This document shows positions 1 to 10,669 of a stretch of 64,000 nucleotides of DNA, piece after piece. The notes under the pieces were generated by a model, which saw only the letters and a program-made list of their open reading frames with translations, did no database searches and was not told where the DNA came from. The stretch spans positions 124,001-188,000 of the forward strand of contig NZ_JAIUZP010000004.1 of the NCBI RefSeq assembly GCF_020171315.1. Reading direction: 5' to 3'. How positions within the stretch are numbered: position 1 is the first letter of the stretch; each line of letters opens with the position of its first letter. The position numbers and the translations under genes are program-made. The stretch comes from Pseudooceanicola nanhaiensis (GTDB lineage: Bacteria; Pseudomonadota; Alphaproteobacteria; Rhodobacterales; Rhodobacteraceae).

Positions 1-245
1 CTCCCACTTTATAGCAGCCAAGCTCGTCCCTCCCTCGAAAGCGACCGCCTAGCCTCACCAAATCGCCGCCGCGTGGGGGCGCGCCGGCGATGCGCGGCTG
101 CCTGCGGCCTTGTCCCGCGCGGGGGGCAGACGGTGACGGGGTAAAAGATCGTGAGACGGGCATTGAGGGAGACGCGTAAAACGCCACCCTCAGGTGTGCC
201 TCGGCAGACGCGAGCCGGGGCCTGTCCCGGAGACAGGAAGCCCCC
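1..245. other. window edge, no gene seen
   Basis: This stretch lies downstream of the minus-strand glucan biosynthesis gene. It holds GC-rich sequence with no convincing reading frame, RNA gene or terminator. The usual partner glucosyltransferase opgH does not begin within it. Confidence 0.5.
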
Positions 246-1874
246 TCAGGTGCTCGACGCCAGCAGGTCTCGCAGCTGGCTGGGGAAGAGCTGCAGGATC
301 AGCGTCTCGGTCATCGCCTCGCCCGCATGATCCACGTAGACCCGCAGGTCGATCGGCGTGTCATCCTCCGCCGCCAGCATCGAGAAATCCACGTCGAAGA
401 TCGCGCGCCAGGCGTCCTCTCCCACCACCGGATAGGCCGCCTCGCCGCCGATCTCCCCGCGCGAGGCGGTCACGTTCACCGTGGTTTCGGGGCCGCGTCC
501 CAGCCCCTCCATCCCGTGCGTATCGAAGTCGCAGACCACCTTCACCGTATCCGCAGGCCGCGGCTGGCCGGGAATACCCCCCTTGCCGAGGCGCACTGCG
601 CGGAACCGCGCGTTCACCGGCGGCACGGGGCAGTCTTCCTTCCAGCTCAGCCGGTAGTTCAGGCGGTATTCCCCGCCCGCGGCGGCCGGGCCCGAGGGCT
701 GCCAGAAGGCCACGATATTGTCGAAGGTCTCGTCATCGGTGGGCAGTTCGATCAGCGTGACCGCGCCCTCGCCCCAATCCTCCATCGGCTCGACCCAGGC
801 CGAGGCGCGGCGGTCGTAGAAGACGCCGTCATCCTGATACTGGTCGAAGTCCCTCTCGCGCTGCATCAGGCCGAAGCCGCGCGGCCGCGGGGTCGAGAAG
901 CTGTTGGCCATGACCCGGGGGGGATTGTTCAGGGGCCGCCAGATCCGCTCGCCGTTGGCGGCGTGGATCTCCAGCCCGTCGCTGTCATGCACCTCGGGGC
1001 GCCAGTCGGCGGCGACGTGGCGGTCATGCTTGCCGAACCAGTACATCGAGGTCAGCGGTGCCAGCCCCAGCCGCTCCACATCCCCGCGCAGGAAGATATC
1101 GGCCGAGATCTCCTGCTCCACCCCGGCGTCCTGCCACGAGCGGATGCGATAGGCGCCGGTCGCGCGCGGGCTTTCCAGCAGCGCCGATGTGGTGATCGCG
1201 CCATCCTCGTGCTGTTCGATCCAGAACCGGGTGAAGCGGGGGAATTCCTCGGGCCCGTCGGGGATCGCCGTGTCGAGGGCCAGCCCCCGGACAGAGAGGC
1301 CGAACTGCCCCGAATAGCCCGCCGTGCGCCAATAGGAGGCGCCCAGGAAGGCCATCCAATCCGCCAGCCCCTTGGGATCCTGCACCGAGAAGCCGGCGAA
1401 GCCCTCGGTCTTGGTCAGCTCCCGCGCCGGGCTGTCGTCCGGCATGGAGAAGAGATCGTTGGAGAAGGGCACCTCGCGGGCCATGCCCGCCTCCACCGCG
1501 TAGATATGCACCGGGTCCTGGAAGTAGCGGCCGGGGTAGAAGAACTGCACCGGGTTGTCGCGCTCGCGCCCGCCCCAGAGCGCCCGGTCCTTGCGGAAGC
1601 GGATCTGGCCATGGGCGTCATAGTCGATCCGGTCGAGGATCGCGGCGTCGGGCTTGGCCATGGGGGTATAGGGTTCCTGCGCGAGGCGGCGCGCAAGGGC
1701 CCGCAGCTCATCGAAGGAGAAGGGCTGCGCCTCCCCCAGACCGATCCCCTGGCCCACCAGATCCCCGCTGGCCCGCGCGGCGGCAGGCAGGAGGCAGAAG
1801 GCCCCGGCCCCGAGCGCAGAGGCCAGCAGTGCACGGCGGGTGGGGGTCAGAGTTTCCTTCGAAGAGGTCGGCAT
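246..1874 (-). CDS. opgG: glucan biosynthesis protein (MdoG/OpgG-OpgD family), Tat-type signal
   Basis: About 542 aa, close to the 510-550 aa usual for OpgG/OpgD, the periplasmic proteins needed to make or branch osmoregulated periplasmic glucans. The ATG at 1874 is chosen because a GGAG motif sits six bases upstream; an ATG at 1889 is in frame but has no ribosome site. The N-terminus reads TPTRRALLASALGAG followed by a hydrophobic run and an AxA-like site, which looks like a twin-arginine signal, as in OpgD. The mature part begins with the family-typical segment FSFDELRALARRLA and carries YTPM and the GNNPV-like region. OpgG and OpgD cannot be told apart here: the Tat signal and single-gene setting favour OpgD, while most Rhodobacterales annotations say OpgG. 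Confidence 0.88.
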   Translation of the reverse strand: MPTSSKETLTPTRRALLASALGAGAFCLLPAAARASGDLVGQGIGLGEAQPFSFDELRALARRLAQEPYTPMAKPDAAILDRIDYDAHGQIRFRKDRALWGGRERDNPVQFFYPGRYFQDPVHIYAVEAGMAREVPFSNDLFSMPDDSPARELTKTEGFAGFSVQDPKGLADWMAFLGASYWRTAGYSGQFGLSVRGLALDTAIPDGPEEFPRFTRFWIEQHEDGAITTSALLESPRATGAYRIRSWQDAGVEQEISADIFLRGDVERLGLAPLTSMYWFGKHDRHVAADWRPEVHDSDGLEIHAANGERIWRPLNNPPRVMANSFSTPRPRGFGLMQRERDFDQYQDDGVFYDRRASAWVEPMEDWGEGAVTLIELPTDDETFDNIVAFWQPSGPAAAGGEYRLNYRLSWKEDCPVPPVNARFRAVRLGKGGIPGQPRPADTVKVVCDFDTHGMEGLGRGPETTVNVTASRGEIGGEAAYPVVGEDAWRAIFDVDFSMLAAEDDTPIDLRVYVDHAGEAMTETLILQLFPSQLRDLLASST

Positions 1875-2637
1875 GGAGGGCTCCAGCATTGGGACAGACG
1901 GCGGCGGCGCAGAAATCGGAAGTTTTGCAGCAAGTTGGCATTGTCGGGCGCGGAAACAAGGCCCCCCGATGGGCTGTGGGCAGGCCCTTGCCGATCTGCG
2001 GGTGATTCCCCCCCGAAAGGCCGGGTACGCCGCCGGGGACGGTCCAGACATAGACCGGCGCGCGGCGCGGCAGAAGCCCCCGCCTCCACGGACGGCGCGC
2101 TGAGGACGGCCCGGCACCCATCGCCCCGATGCCCCCTTCGGTCGGGCCGGGCCTGCGATGGCGGGCAGCATGTGACGCAGGGTAAGCCCTAGATATGCCA
2201 GCACTTTGAAGTACGCGAAAAACAGCGACGACTGTCCACTTATGATCGCGCAGCCGGAAAGCGGCTTGGTGCCCGCCCCATTTCCAGCCTGCTGCCGTCC
2301 CTTGGGCGGTTTCCCCGACCGGCGGTTCCGCGCCGCCCACATGGCACATGCCGCGCCGCAGCTTGATCCGTTCACCCTATGAGTGTATAGAAATCCCATT
2401 GAATAAGACGTTTCATCGGCATCGGCATTTATTTCACCGCTCGTGGAGAGACGGCAGAAGAGGTCATTTTCAAGCAGTGCAGCGCCCCGAAAGAACAGGC
2501 GCGCGACCCGGATCCCAATCTGAGCATCAGAGGGGCTGACAGCCCTCGAAGCGCCCTGCCACCCCGCAGAGGAGTGCGTCCGCTACCGGACTGTCCGCTT
2601 TTTGTGACAGCGGTGTCGGCGTTCGAAAGGAGGAAGG
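1875..2637. other. 763-bp intergenic region upstream of the RTX island
   Basis: No convincing gene on either strand; the long minus-strand frame here is only an upstream extension of opgG. The part around 2200-2430 is clearly less GC-rich than its surroundings and includes a promoter-like element at 2363-2391. The region probably carries divergent control sequences for opgG and the RTX genes. Confidence 0.5.
2363..2391 (+). promoter_or_regulatory. candidate sigma70-like promoter
   Basis: TTGATC, a 17-bp spacer, then TATAGA, in a locally AT-rich patch. It is oriented towards the lipoprotein and metalloprotease genes and would give a leader of about 240 nt. Each hexamer matches consensus at four of six bases. 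Confidence 0.3.
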
Positions 2638-3036
2638 ATGCATCGTTCCTGCAGATCCGGCACCCGCGCATCCCGCTCGGGTGGTGTTGCGGTCACCGTC
2701 ATCCTGACGGCGGCCTGCGGAACCGGGATCGCCCCCGCCTCTCATGCGGGCTCGACGGGTGCGGAGGGGCGCCTGCCCTCCGGCGGCACCGCCGCACCCG
2801 CCCCGGCTATGGCCCCCGCCATGGCCCCCTACGGCGCGGACATGTCCGCGACGGACGTCATTATCACCGAAGACGACAAGCGCCTGGTCAGCGAGGGCTC
2901 CCGCGAGGAGCTCAGGACCTTCATTTCAGAAAACCCCGATCATCCCCTGATCGGCGCGGCGCAGGAGCGCCTCGCCCTTTGTTTCCCCCCGTCCGGTCAG
3001 ACCTTCTGCCCTACCCCCCGGTCGGAAAATCCATAG
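2638..3036 (+). CDS. small putative lipoprotein upstream of RTX metalloprotease
   Basis: 132 aa. The start is well supported by AAAGGAGGAAGG directly before ATG. The N-terminus has basic residues (RSGTRASRS), a hydrophobic run VAVTVILTAAC and a plausible lipobox (LTAAC, Cys near residue 26), so the product is probably exported and lipidated. A low-complexity Pro/Ala/Met segment follows. The last 50 residues contain REELRTFISENPDHPLIGAAQERL, which resembles one tetratricopeptide helix pair. It ends nine bases before the metalloprotease start, so the two are very likely co-transcribed and perhaps translationally coupled. No family was recognised. Serralysin operons in other bacteria often encode a small periplasmic inhibitor next to the protease; that role is possible here but is inferred from position only. 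Confidence 0.7.
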   Translation: MHRSCRSGTRASRSGGVAVTVILTAACGTGIAPASHAGSTGAEGRLPSGGTAAPAPAMAPAMAPYGADMSATDVIITEDDKRLVSEGSREELRTFISENPDHPLIGAAQERLALCFPPSGQTFCPTPRSENP

Positions 3037-3045
3037 GAGGCCCCC

Positions 3046-6000
3046 ATGAGCCCGAAAGACACTTTCGACAGCGCATATGACAATGACGACGCCACCGACC
3101 GGATCGTCGGCAGCCAGGCCGTCAGCGGCCTCCAGTTCGCGGGCGAAGAGGCCCTTCTGCCCGCCAGCGGCGCGGCCCCGGCGCCCGAGGGTGACAGCCC
3201 AGCCCCGCAGGAGACGGCCGCGGCGGATACCAGCGGCGATCTTCCCGCCGAGGACAGCCCCGACGGCAGCAGCGTGCGCGCCACGGCGCCGGTCGCAGAG
3301 GAAGAGGACGCCCGCAACGTCGTGGTCACCACTGACCGCGCGGTGAACACCCCGGACCTGAGCCAGGAGGCAGCGCCCTCGACGGTCTATGTCCCGGCGG
3401 CGCAGAGCCGCGGGCCCGACGCCTACAGCGCCCCCCAGATCGGCACGACCACCGTCTCGTGGAGCCCGGCAGGCGCGCCCGCGACCGGCGGCGTGCTGCC
3501 CGCGGGCGGCGCCCCCACCGAAGACGCCTTCGTCGGCCATATCGCTGCTGACGACGGGATCGAGCCCGAGGAAGGCGTGGACCGCAACTACGGCGCCACC
3601 ATGGGAGCGGGTGAAGGCAACCTGCCGCTCTACAACGGCAACAGTGCCACGACCAACTCGGTCTCGGCCTCCGGCGACCAGAGCATCGACGCTCTGCTGT
3701 CGGGCGTGAAATGGGCCGGTTCCATCACCTATTCCGCGCCGGATGCGGCGGCGGACTACCAGGGCGGCTACTTCTCCGACCAGGACGGCGACGGCACCTC
3801 GGCGCAGTTCGAAGGCTTCTCGCAGCTGACCGCGCAACAGCTTGAAACCCTGCACTTCGCGCTCAATGCGGCGGTCTATACCCAGACCTCGGGCGTCTTC
3901 TCGATCGAGGCGCTGACCGGGATCGACATCACCTATGCCGGGGCGGGTACCGGCAACGCCACGATCCGCGTCGCCAATTCCAGCGATCCCAGCACGGCCT
4001 ATGCCTTCTACCCCTCCACGTCGATCTACGGCGGCGACAGCTTCATGGGCCCGTCGGGCGACCTGCCCGATGCGGGCGATTACGACTGGTTCACCATCCT
4101 GCACGAGATGGGCCATTCGCTGGGCCTGAAGCACGGCCATGAGACGGGCACCTATGGCGCCCTGCCGACCAACGAGGATTCCCTCGAATGGTCGATCATG
4201 ACCTATCGCACCTATATCGGCGGCCACACCAACTTCGTCACCTTCGGCGCCACCAGTGCGCCGCAGACCTACATGCGCAACGACATCGCGGCGCTGCAGT
4301 ACATGTATGGCGCCGACTTCAGCACCAACTCCGGCAACACGGTCTACAGCTGGGCCCCCGGATCGGGTGACACCTACATCAACGGCAGCCTCGCCATCGA
4401 CACGTTCGACCGGATCTTCATCACGATCTGGGACGGCGGCGGCACCGACACCTACGACTTCAGCGCCTACTCGGTCGGCGTGAACGTCGACCTGACCCCC
4501 GGGTCAGGCTCCATCGCGGACCCCTCGCAGCGGGCCAACCTCGGCGACGGCCACACCGCGAGCCACTCGATCTACAACGCCTACCTCTACCAGGGGAACA
4601 CGGCCTCGCTGATCGAGAACGTCGAAGGCGGCAGCGGCAACGACACCATCCTGGGCAACCAGGCGGCCAACGTGCTGGACGGCAACGCGGGCGATGACTC
4701 GATCCTCGGCGGCAGCGGGAGCGACACCCTCTACGGCAAGGCGGGCGACGACACGCTGCGCGGCGAAGGTGGCGCGGACTATGTCAGCGGCGGCACCGGC
4801 AATGACCTTCTCTATGGCGACGGCAGCGTCGATACGCTGATCGGCGGCGACGGCAACGACACGCTCTATGGCGGCTTTACCACCGACAGCGTCTCGGCCG
4901 GCGCGGGCGACGACCTGATCGTGGTCCTCGCAGGCGAATACTACGACGACGTGGACGGCGGCACCGGCAACGACACGCTGAACCACTTCAGCTCCACCTA
5001 CGACGGTGAGGTCTTCGACTTCCTGAACCACACGATCACCGGCACCCATGTGAACCACACGGCCACCCTGCTGAACATCGAGACCTACTACGATGGGCAG
5101 GGCAGCAACACGATCGTCTCCGATGGCTCGGGCCTGTTCCGTGGCTATGGCGGCGACGACACCATCAAGGCCGGGACCGGGACGAACGAAACCCTCGACG
5201 GGGGCACGGGGACCGACCTTCTGGACACGACCCACTGGGATTTCGCCTACGAGATCGACATGATCACCGGCGCCACCAATTACGGCAGCGAGAGCTTCAT
5301 CAACTTCGAGGATGTGATCACCGGCAGCGGCGATGACAGCGTCAGCGGCACCGCGGGCGCCAACGTGATGAACGGCGGCTCCGGGGACGACACGCTCCTC
5401 GGGCTGGGTGGCAACGATACGCTCTATGGCGGCATCGGGAATGACGTGCTCGACGGCGGCATCGGGTCGGACAGCATGGTCGGCGGCAGCGGCGATGACA
5501 TCATCCGCGAAACCACCGGCGGGATCGGCTCGGACACGATGAACGGCGGCTCCGGCAACGACACGGTGGACTGGAGCGCACTGTCCCTCGGCGGGGCGAC
5601 CTTCGACCTCGGCGCCGGGACGGCCTCTCTCGGGATCTCCACCGAGACGATGGTGCTCTTCGAGAACCTGATCGGCTCGATGGGCGGAGAGACCATTCTT
5701 GGCAGCAGCGATGCCAACCTGCTGGACGGCTATGATGGCGACGACACGATCGACGGGCTCGACGGGGACGACACGATCCTCGGCGGCTCCGGCAACGACG
5801 AGATCGACGGCGGCACCGGCAATGACAGCATCGAAGGCGGCGCGCAGCACGACAGTATCCTCGGCGGCACCGGCAACGACACCATCGGAGGCGGCGGCGG
5901 CAACGACACCATCGACGGCGGCTCCGGCAGTGACGACATCCTCGGCGGCTCCGGCGCGGATGAGCTGCATGGCAGCAGCGGTGCGGACACCATCGACGGC

Positions 6001-7260
6001 GGCACGGGCAACGACACGATCGATGGCGGGTTCGACATCGACAGCGTGTTCGGCGGCGGCGGCGACGACCTCCTGCTGATGATCGGCGGCGCGTTCACCG
6101 ACGACGTGGACGGCGGTGCCGGCATCGACACGCTTGATGTCTCGGCGATCGCGTTCGGAGCGTTCCTCGGGTTCGACGTGGACCTCAACGCCGGAACCTA
6201 CAACAACAACGGCGGCCTTGAGGGGCCGCGGACGATCACGAACGTTGAAAACGTCATCGGCTCCACGGAAGCGGACTCGATCGTCGGCGACGACCTGGAC
6301 AACGTGTTGCAGGGTCTGGGCGGGGACGACATCCTGAAGGGGCGTCTCGGCGAGGACACGCTGGAAGGCGGCGCCGGGAACGACACGCTCCTCGGTGGCG
6401 GCAACAGCGACATGCTCTACGGCAACGAGGGTGAAGACTCTCTCGATGGCGCGGCGGGTCACGACACGATGAACGGCGGCCTCGGCAACGATACGCTGGA
6501 CGGCGGTGACGGCAACGACGAGCTGTTCGGCGGGACCGAGGACGACCTGCTCTATGGGCGGGACGGCGGCGACTACCTGAACGGGTCCAACGGCAACGAC
6601 ACGCTGAACGGCGGCGACGGGGCCGATACGCTCGACGGCGGGTCCGGCGGCGACACCCTGCTGGGCGGCGCGGGCGATGACTCGCTCGACGGCGGCACCG
6701 GCTATGACAAGCTATCGGGTGAGGACGGCGACGACTATCTCGATGGCAACGTCGGCAACGACAAGCTCGACGGTGGCGAGGGCAACGACACGCTCCTTGG
6801 CGGCGACGGCAATGACAACCTCAAGGGCGGTTCGGGCTTCGGCTGGGACGACCTCGACGGTGGTCTCGGCAACGACACGCTGCTGGCCGGCAAGGGCAAC
6901 GACGTTGTGTCCGGCGGCGACGGCGACGACCTGCTGAAAGGTCAGGCCGGGGCCGATACGCTGACCGGCGGCGCCGGGGACGACACGATCGTGGGGGGTG
7001 GCGGCAATGATGTCCTCATCTTCGTCGACGGCTTCGGCGACGATCTGGTCAATGGGTTCTCGGCAAGCGACGGCGAAAAGATCGACCTGTCCGGAGTGAC
7101 CGGGATCACCGGGTTCTACGATCTCTTCAACAACCACCTCACCGATGTGGGCGGGATCGCGGTCATCGTCGACGGGGCGAATTCGATCACCCTCGCCGGC
7201 GTGGCCTTCTCCGACTTCGGCTGGTCCGACCTCTATTCGGCGGACGACTTCCTGTTCTGA
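3046..7260 (+). CDS. RTX metalloprotease, M10/serralysin type
   Basis: 1404 aa, far longer than classical serralysins (about 480 aa). AGGAGG lies five bases before ATG. Residues 1-215 are an acidic, Ala/Pro-rich region with no signal peptide. The protease domain spans about 220-520, with zinc site [11 protein letters not shown] at 353-363 (His353, Glu354, His357, His363) and Met-turn SIMTY at 383-387. Residues 524-1325 are dozens of GGxGxDxLxGG nonapeptides that bind calcium outside the cell, interrupted by three or four non-repeat inserts. The C-terminal module from 1346 ([10 protein letters not shown]...) ends in DDFLF, typical of a type I secretion signal. It is expected to be an extracellular calcium-dependent endopeptidase exported by an ABC/MFP/TolC system not found in this window. 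Confidence 0.92.
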   Translation: MSPKDTFDSAYDNDDATDRIVGSQAVSGLQFAGEEALLPASGAAPAPEGDSPAPQETAAADTSGDLPAEDSPDGSSVRATAPVAEEEDARNVVVTTDRAVNTPDLSQEAAPSTVYVPAAQSRGPDAYSAPQIGTTTVSWSPAGAPATGGVLPAGGAPTEDAFVGHIAADDGIEPEEGVDRNYGATMGAGEGNLPLYNGNSATTNSVSASGDQSIDALLSGVKWAGSITYSAPDAAADYQGGYFSDQDGDGTSAQFEGFSQLTAQQLETLHFALNAAVYTQTSGVFSIEALTGIDITYAGAGTGNATIRVANSSDPSTAYAFYPSTSIYGGDSFMGPSGDLPDAGDYDWFTILHEMGHSLGLKHGHETGTYGALPTNEDSLEWSIMTYRTYIGGHTNFVTFGATSAPQTYMRNDIAALQYMYGADFSTNSGNTVYSWAPGSGDTYINGSLAIDTFDRIFITIWDGGGTDTYDFSAYSVGVNVDLTPGSGSIADPSQRANLGDGHTASHSIYNAYLYQGNTASLIENVEGGSGNDTILGNQAANVLDGNAGDDSILGGSGSDTLYGKAGDDTLRGEGGADYVSGGTGNDLLYGDGSVDTLIGGDGNDTLYGGFTTDSVSAGAGDDLIVVLAGEYYDDVDGGTGNDTLNHFSSTYDGEVFDFLNHTITGTHVNHTATLLNIETYYDGQGSNTIVSDGSGLFRGYGGDDTIKAGTGTNETLDGGTGTDLLDTTHWDFAYEIDMITGATNYGSESFINFEDVITGSGDDSVSGTAGANVMNGGSGDDTLLGLGGNDTLYGGIGNDVLDGGIGSDSMVGGSGDDIIRETTGGIGSDTMNGGSGNDTVDWSALSLGGATFDLGAGTASLGISTETMVLFENLIGSMGGETILGSSDANLLDGYDGDDTIDGLDGDDTILGGSGNDEIDGGTGNDSIEGGAQHDSILGGTGNDTIGGGGGNDTIDGGSGSDDILGGSGADELHGSSGADTIDGGTGNDTIDGGFDIDSVFGGGGDDLLLMIGGAFTDDVDGGAGIDTLDVSAIAFGAFLGFDVDLNAGTYNNNGGLEGPRTITNVENVIGSTEADSIVGDDLDNVLQGLGGDDILKGRLGEDTLEGGAGNDTLLGGGNSDMLYGNEGEDSLDGAAGHDTMNGGLGNDTLDGGDGNDELFGGTEDDLLYGRDGGDYLNGSNGNDTLNGGDGADTLDGGSGGDTLLGGAGDDSLDGGTGYDKLSGEDGDDYLDGNVGNDKLDGGEGNDTLLGGDGNDNLKGGSGFGWDDLDGGLGNDTLLAGKGNDVVSGGDGDDLLKGQAGADTLTGGAGDDTIVGGGGNDVLIFVDGFGDDLVNGFSASDGEKIDLSGVTGITGFYDLFNNHLTDVGGIAVIVDGANSITLAGVAFSDFGWSDLYSADDFLF

Positions 7261-7288
7261 CCCAGCCGGTGCCTCCCCAGCCCGGCGC

Positions 7289-7322
7289 ACCGGGTCCGCG
7301 TTTCGACGCGGGCCCGGTTTTT
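7289..7322 (+). terminator. rho-independent terminator after RTX metalloprotease
   Basis: A 13-bp stem (ACCGGGTCCGCGT against ACGCGGGCCCGGT, one G-U pair) with loop TTCG, running into TTTTT. It lies 28 bases after the metalloprotease stop, so the next RTX gene needs its own promoter. Confidence 0.85.
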
Positions 7323-7706
7323 CGTGCAAGCCCCCTGCTCTGCCCCTCCACGCCCCGTGTCGCGGCCGGGCCCAGGCCTGTCCCCTGGCCCCGCCCCGGC
7401 GCCACCCGCGCGCCAGCGGGCCGTCCCGCGCGGGGCCATTCCTCGTCAGAATCGCGCGCCCCGGTCGACCATCTGGTGTCTACCCCCTGAACAGGGCGTA
7501 GCGCGGAATGCGGCCGGGGCTTTAGCAAGGGTCCTGCAAGCCGCAAGGCGCGCAGGAGACGTCCCCGACCGATAGCCACGCCGTCCGTCCCGTTCGGCCA
7601 AGCCATGGTCGGGTCCGTCGGTCCCGGCGATCCATATTCCCCGACGCCGGGACCGGACCTGCCGCACGGGCGTCTGGTGGCAGAGTTTGAAATCAGGAAT
7701 TTACCA
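7323..7706. other. intergenic region between RTX genes
   Basis: GC-rich and without a convincing gene. A frame-compatible ATG at 7605 would extend the next protein, but that segment (Pro/Gly-rich) looks like translated intergenic sequence. No clear promoter was recognised. Confidence 0.4.
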
Positions 7707-10394
7707 ATGCCGATCACCCCGCAGAACGACGTCATCTTTGGTAGCGGGGAGGGCTGGTTCGGCCGTCTCGGCAGCAATCCGGTCGCCACGGTTCTGAGCG
7801 ACGGCCGTGTCGCGGTGGCCTGGAACGAATACCAGTACCCCGGCGACGGCAGCATTCCCGGGATCGACTACGACACCTGGACCCGCGTCCTGAATGCCGA
7901 TGGCACCCCCGCCACCGCGGCCACGATCGTGAACGACACGCGGGTCGGCTCCCACGGCACGCCCGAGATCACCGCCCTCTCCGACGGGGGCTATGTCGTC
8001 GGCTGGGTCACGATGAACCGGGATGAGGTCGAAGGCAGCGGCGAGACGATCTATACCTACGACGTCTTTGCCCGCAGCTACACCGCAGGCGGCACGCCGG
8101 AAGGCCCGGCCAAGCTCGTCTCGCCAAACCTCGACGGCTACGACCCGGCGGACCACAACTCGATCCTCGACAGCAACGTCAACGATACCAACGTCATCAG
8201 CCTTGCCGGCGGCGGCGCGGTGGTGATCTATGACTATCGCGCCCAAGGCTACGAAGGCGGCGGCACCCACGCCCGGGTGATCGGCAACGACGGTCAGAGC
8301 CTCGGCGCGCCGGTCCAGATCTGGCCCGGCGATGTCTTCACCCTCGACGCGGCGCAGCTCGGCTCCGGGGACCTCGCCTTCGTCTCCTTCGCCGGTGATC
8401 TCTATGGTTACGAGGTGCGGCTCTCGGCACCCAACCTGACCTCGGCACCCTCGACGCTTCCGGGGGCTGGCGGCCCGGTGATGATCGCCTATGATCCCCA
8501 GCCGAACCAGAGCGCGGGCGGCTATGTCTCGGCCCCGCGGATCGCGGCCACCACCGACGGCGGCTTTGCCGTGGTCTATGGTTACGAAGGCCAGCTTGGC
8601 ACCGACGGGGACGAGGCGCTCCAGATCGACCGCTTCAACAATCGCGGCGAGTACCAGTCCACGATCTCGATCCCCACGCCCGATGACACCGTCCAGCAGC
8701 CCGGCGCGATCCCCTACGAGATCCTCGGCCTGCCCGGCAACCGCATCCTCGTCGCATGGTCCCACGCGGTGACCTATGGCGATACCGACATCATGGGCGT
8801 GATCATCAACGCGGATGGCTCGCTCGAAAGCGCGCCCGCGGTGATCACGACCAACACGACGAGCTACCAGCTGCTCGGCGACCTGTCCCTGCTGCCCGAC
8901 GGCCGGGTTTTCCTGTCGCTTGCCGATTCCTCCGGGGCGCTCGTCGACGGCACCGCCGACTACATGCACGGGATCTTCCTCGAGATCCCCGAGGCGCAGG
9001 AACCGCAGGGCGGGGTCAACCTGCTCGGCACCGCCGCGGGCGAGCTGATGACCGGCACCGACCGGGCTGACCGCCTCGACGGCGCGGGCGGCGATGATAC
9101 GCTGCAGGGCTATGCGGGCGATGATATCCTGATTGGCGGCAGCGGCGCCGACAGCATCCTTGGCCACCTGGGCAATGACCTGATCTATGGCGGCGATTAC
9201 GGCGACACGATCAACGCAGGCGGCGGCAACGACACCGTCTATGGCGGCAACGGGCCCGACCGTACCTGGCTTGAAGATGGCAACGACCTCTTCGTCGACA
9301 ACGGCCAGGGCGGCGACGCGGGCCGTGACACGGTCTATGCCGGCAATGGCAACGACACGATCCAGGGCGGCAACGGCAACGACGCCTTCTATGGCGGCGC
9401 AGGCGCGGACCTGATCTATGGCCGTCTCGGCAATGACCTGATCTACGGCGGCGACCAGGACGACACGATCTGGGCCGGCGATGGCAATGATACCGTGGAT
9501 GGCGGCAACGGCCCTGACGAGGTCTGGCTGGAGAACGGCAACGATCTCTTCCTCGACAATGCCCAGGGCGGCGTGGCGGGCCAGGACACGGTCTATGCCG
9601 GCAACGGCGACGACACGATCCAGGGCGGCAACGGCAACGATGCCTTCTACGGCGGCGCGGGCGCAGACCTGATCTATGGCCGTCTCGGCAACGACGTGAT
9701 CTATGGCGGCGACCAGAACGACACGATCTGGGCCGGGGCCGGCAACGACACGGTCAACGGCGGCAACGGGCAGGATCTCGTCTACCTCGAGGACGGCAAC
9801 GACAGCTTCACCGACACCGGCCAGTTCGATCCCTATGGCGCGGACAAGGTCTTCGGCGGCAACGGCTCGGACACGATCGCGGGCAATGCCGGGTCGGACA
9901 CGCTGATCGGCGAAGGCGGCAATGACCTGCTCTTCGGCGGCGCGCAGGACGACGTCCTCGTGGGCGGTTCCGGGTCGGACACGGTCTATGGCGGCGACGG
10001 GCGCGACAGCGCCTACCTCGGCGATGACAACGACATCTTCTACGACAGCGCCCAGACCGGCGCCTTCGGCGCCGACCTCGTGAGCGGCGATGCGGGCAAT
10101 GACACCCTGCGTGCCGGAGGCGGGAATGACACGCTGACCGGCGGCGCGGGCTCCGACCGCTTCGTCTTCATCGGCCAGATCGAGGCGGACACGGTCACCG
10201 ACTACGTCCTCGGCGAAGACCTCGGCCTCGACGATGCGCTCTGGGGCGGTGGCCTGAGCGCGGCGCAGGTGGTGAACCAGTTCGCCGATGACAGCGGCGC
10301 GGATGTGGTCTTCGACTTCGGCAGCGGCAACACGATCACCCTTGTCGGGCTCGACAGCAAGGTGGGGCTGGAAACGGACATCTTCTTCGTCTGA
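7707..10394 (+). CDS. RTX calcium-binding protein with propeller-like N-terminal half
   Basis: 895 aa from the ATG at 7707 (AGGAA about eight bases upstream; protein begins MPITPQNDVIFGSGEG). Residues 1-435 contain repeated blocks of the type LSDGRVAVAWNEY, LSDGGYVVGWVT and TTDGGFAVVYGYE, separated by 40-110 residues. This resembles the beta-propeller-like repeats at the N-terminus of many marine alphaproteobacterial RTX proteins. Residues 437-830 are RTX nonapeptides, including 86-aa tandem units (258 bp apart, starting near 9331 and 9589, with a degenerate third). The end (VGLETDIFFV) keeps the acidic-hydrophobic tail seen in type I secretion substrates. No enzymatic motif was seen; an extracellular adhesive or structural role is a guess. 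Confidence 0.85.
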   Translation: MPITPQNDVIFGSGEGWFGRLGSNPVATVLSDGRVAVAWNEYQYPGDGSIPGIDYDTWTRVLNADGTPATAATIVNDTRVGSHGTPEITALSDGGYVVGWVTMNRDEVEGSGETIYTYDVFARSYTAGGTPEGPAKLVSPNLDGYDPADHNSILDSNVNDTNVISLAGGGAVVIYDYRAQGYEGGGTHARVIGNDGQSLGAPVQIWPGDVFTLDAAQLGSGDLAFVSFAGDLYGYEVRLSAPNLTSAPSTLPGAGGPVMIAYDPQPNQSAGGYVSAPRIAATTDGGFAVVYGYEGQLGTDGDEALQIDRFNNRGEYQSTISIPTPDDTVQQPGAIPYEILGLPGNRILVAWSHAVTYGDTDIMGVIINADGSLESAPAVITTNTTSYQLLGDLSLLPDGRVFLSLADSSGALVDGTADYMHGIFLEIPEAQEPQGGVNLLGTAAGELMTGTDRADRLDGAGGDDTLQGYAGDDILIGGSGADSILGHLGNDLIYGGDYGDTINAGGGNDTVYGGNGPDRTWLEDGNDLFVDNGQGGDAGRDTVYAGNGNDTIQGGNGNDAFYGGAGADLIYGRLGNDLIYGGDQDDTIWAGDGNDTVDGGNGPDEVWLENGNDLFLDNAQGGVAGQDTVYAGNGDDTIQGGNGNDAFYGGAGADLIYGRLGNDVIYGGDQNDTIWAGAGNDTVNGGNGQDLVYLEDGNDSFTDTGQFDPYGADKVFGGNGSDTIAGNAGSDTLIGEGGNDLLFGGAQDDVLVGGSGSDTVYGGDGRDSAYLGDDNDIFYDSAQTGAFGADLVSGDAGNDTLRAGGGNDTLTGGAGSDRFVFIGQIEADTVTDYVLGEDLGLDDALWGGGLSAAQVVNQFADDSGADVVFDFGSGNTITLVGLDSKVGLETDIFFV
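9331..9846 (+). repeat. two tandem 258-bp (86-aa) units inside the RTX protein gene
   Basis: Units start at 9331 and 9589, each opening with TVYAGNG(N/D)DTIQGG and containing AFYGGAGADLIYGRLGND. A related, more divergent unit continues from about 9847, and a partial one precedes 9331. Confidence 0.8.
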
Positions 10395-10669
10395 CCGGAC
10401 AGTCAGGCCCCTCTCCAGGGACCCGACCCAGCGTCATCCGGCAGGGCGCGCCGCGCCCTGCCCGCCCCTTTTCGATGGCCCCGTGGCCACCCGGCGGACC
10501 GCCGGAAACGACCACCGGTTCAACGGCCTGACGCCCGAAAACAGGCCAACGCGCGACGGCAGAGCCAGCTTTCAACCATGCCGCCCCCGCTTGCGCGGGC
10601 GGCCCCCAATCGCGTTGCCCCGGCCGCTGGTCAAAAATCAACCTATTGGTGTTATTGCAAAATTTCGAT
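10395..10669. other. intergenic region with hairpin but no clear terminator
   Basis: At 10442-10460 there is a 9-bp perfect inverted repeat (CAGGGCGCG / CGCGCCCTG) with a single-base centre. It is followed only by a C-rich run and then CTTTTC, so it is at best a weak terminator for the preceding RTX gene. No gene was seen. Confidence 0.4.

Noticed and set aside
4504-6462. 652-aa minus-strand open frame opposite the metalloprotease repeats
   Set aside because: It mirrors the GC-rich RTX repeats and has no start signal or recognisable domain; its Val/Ala-rich repeats are the antisense reading of GGxGxD codons.
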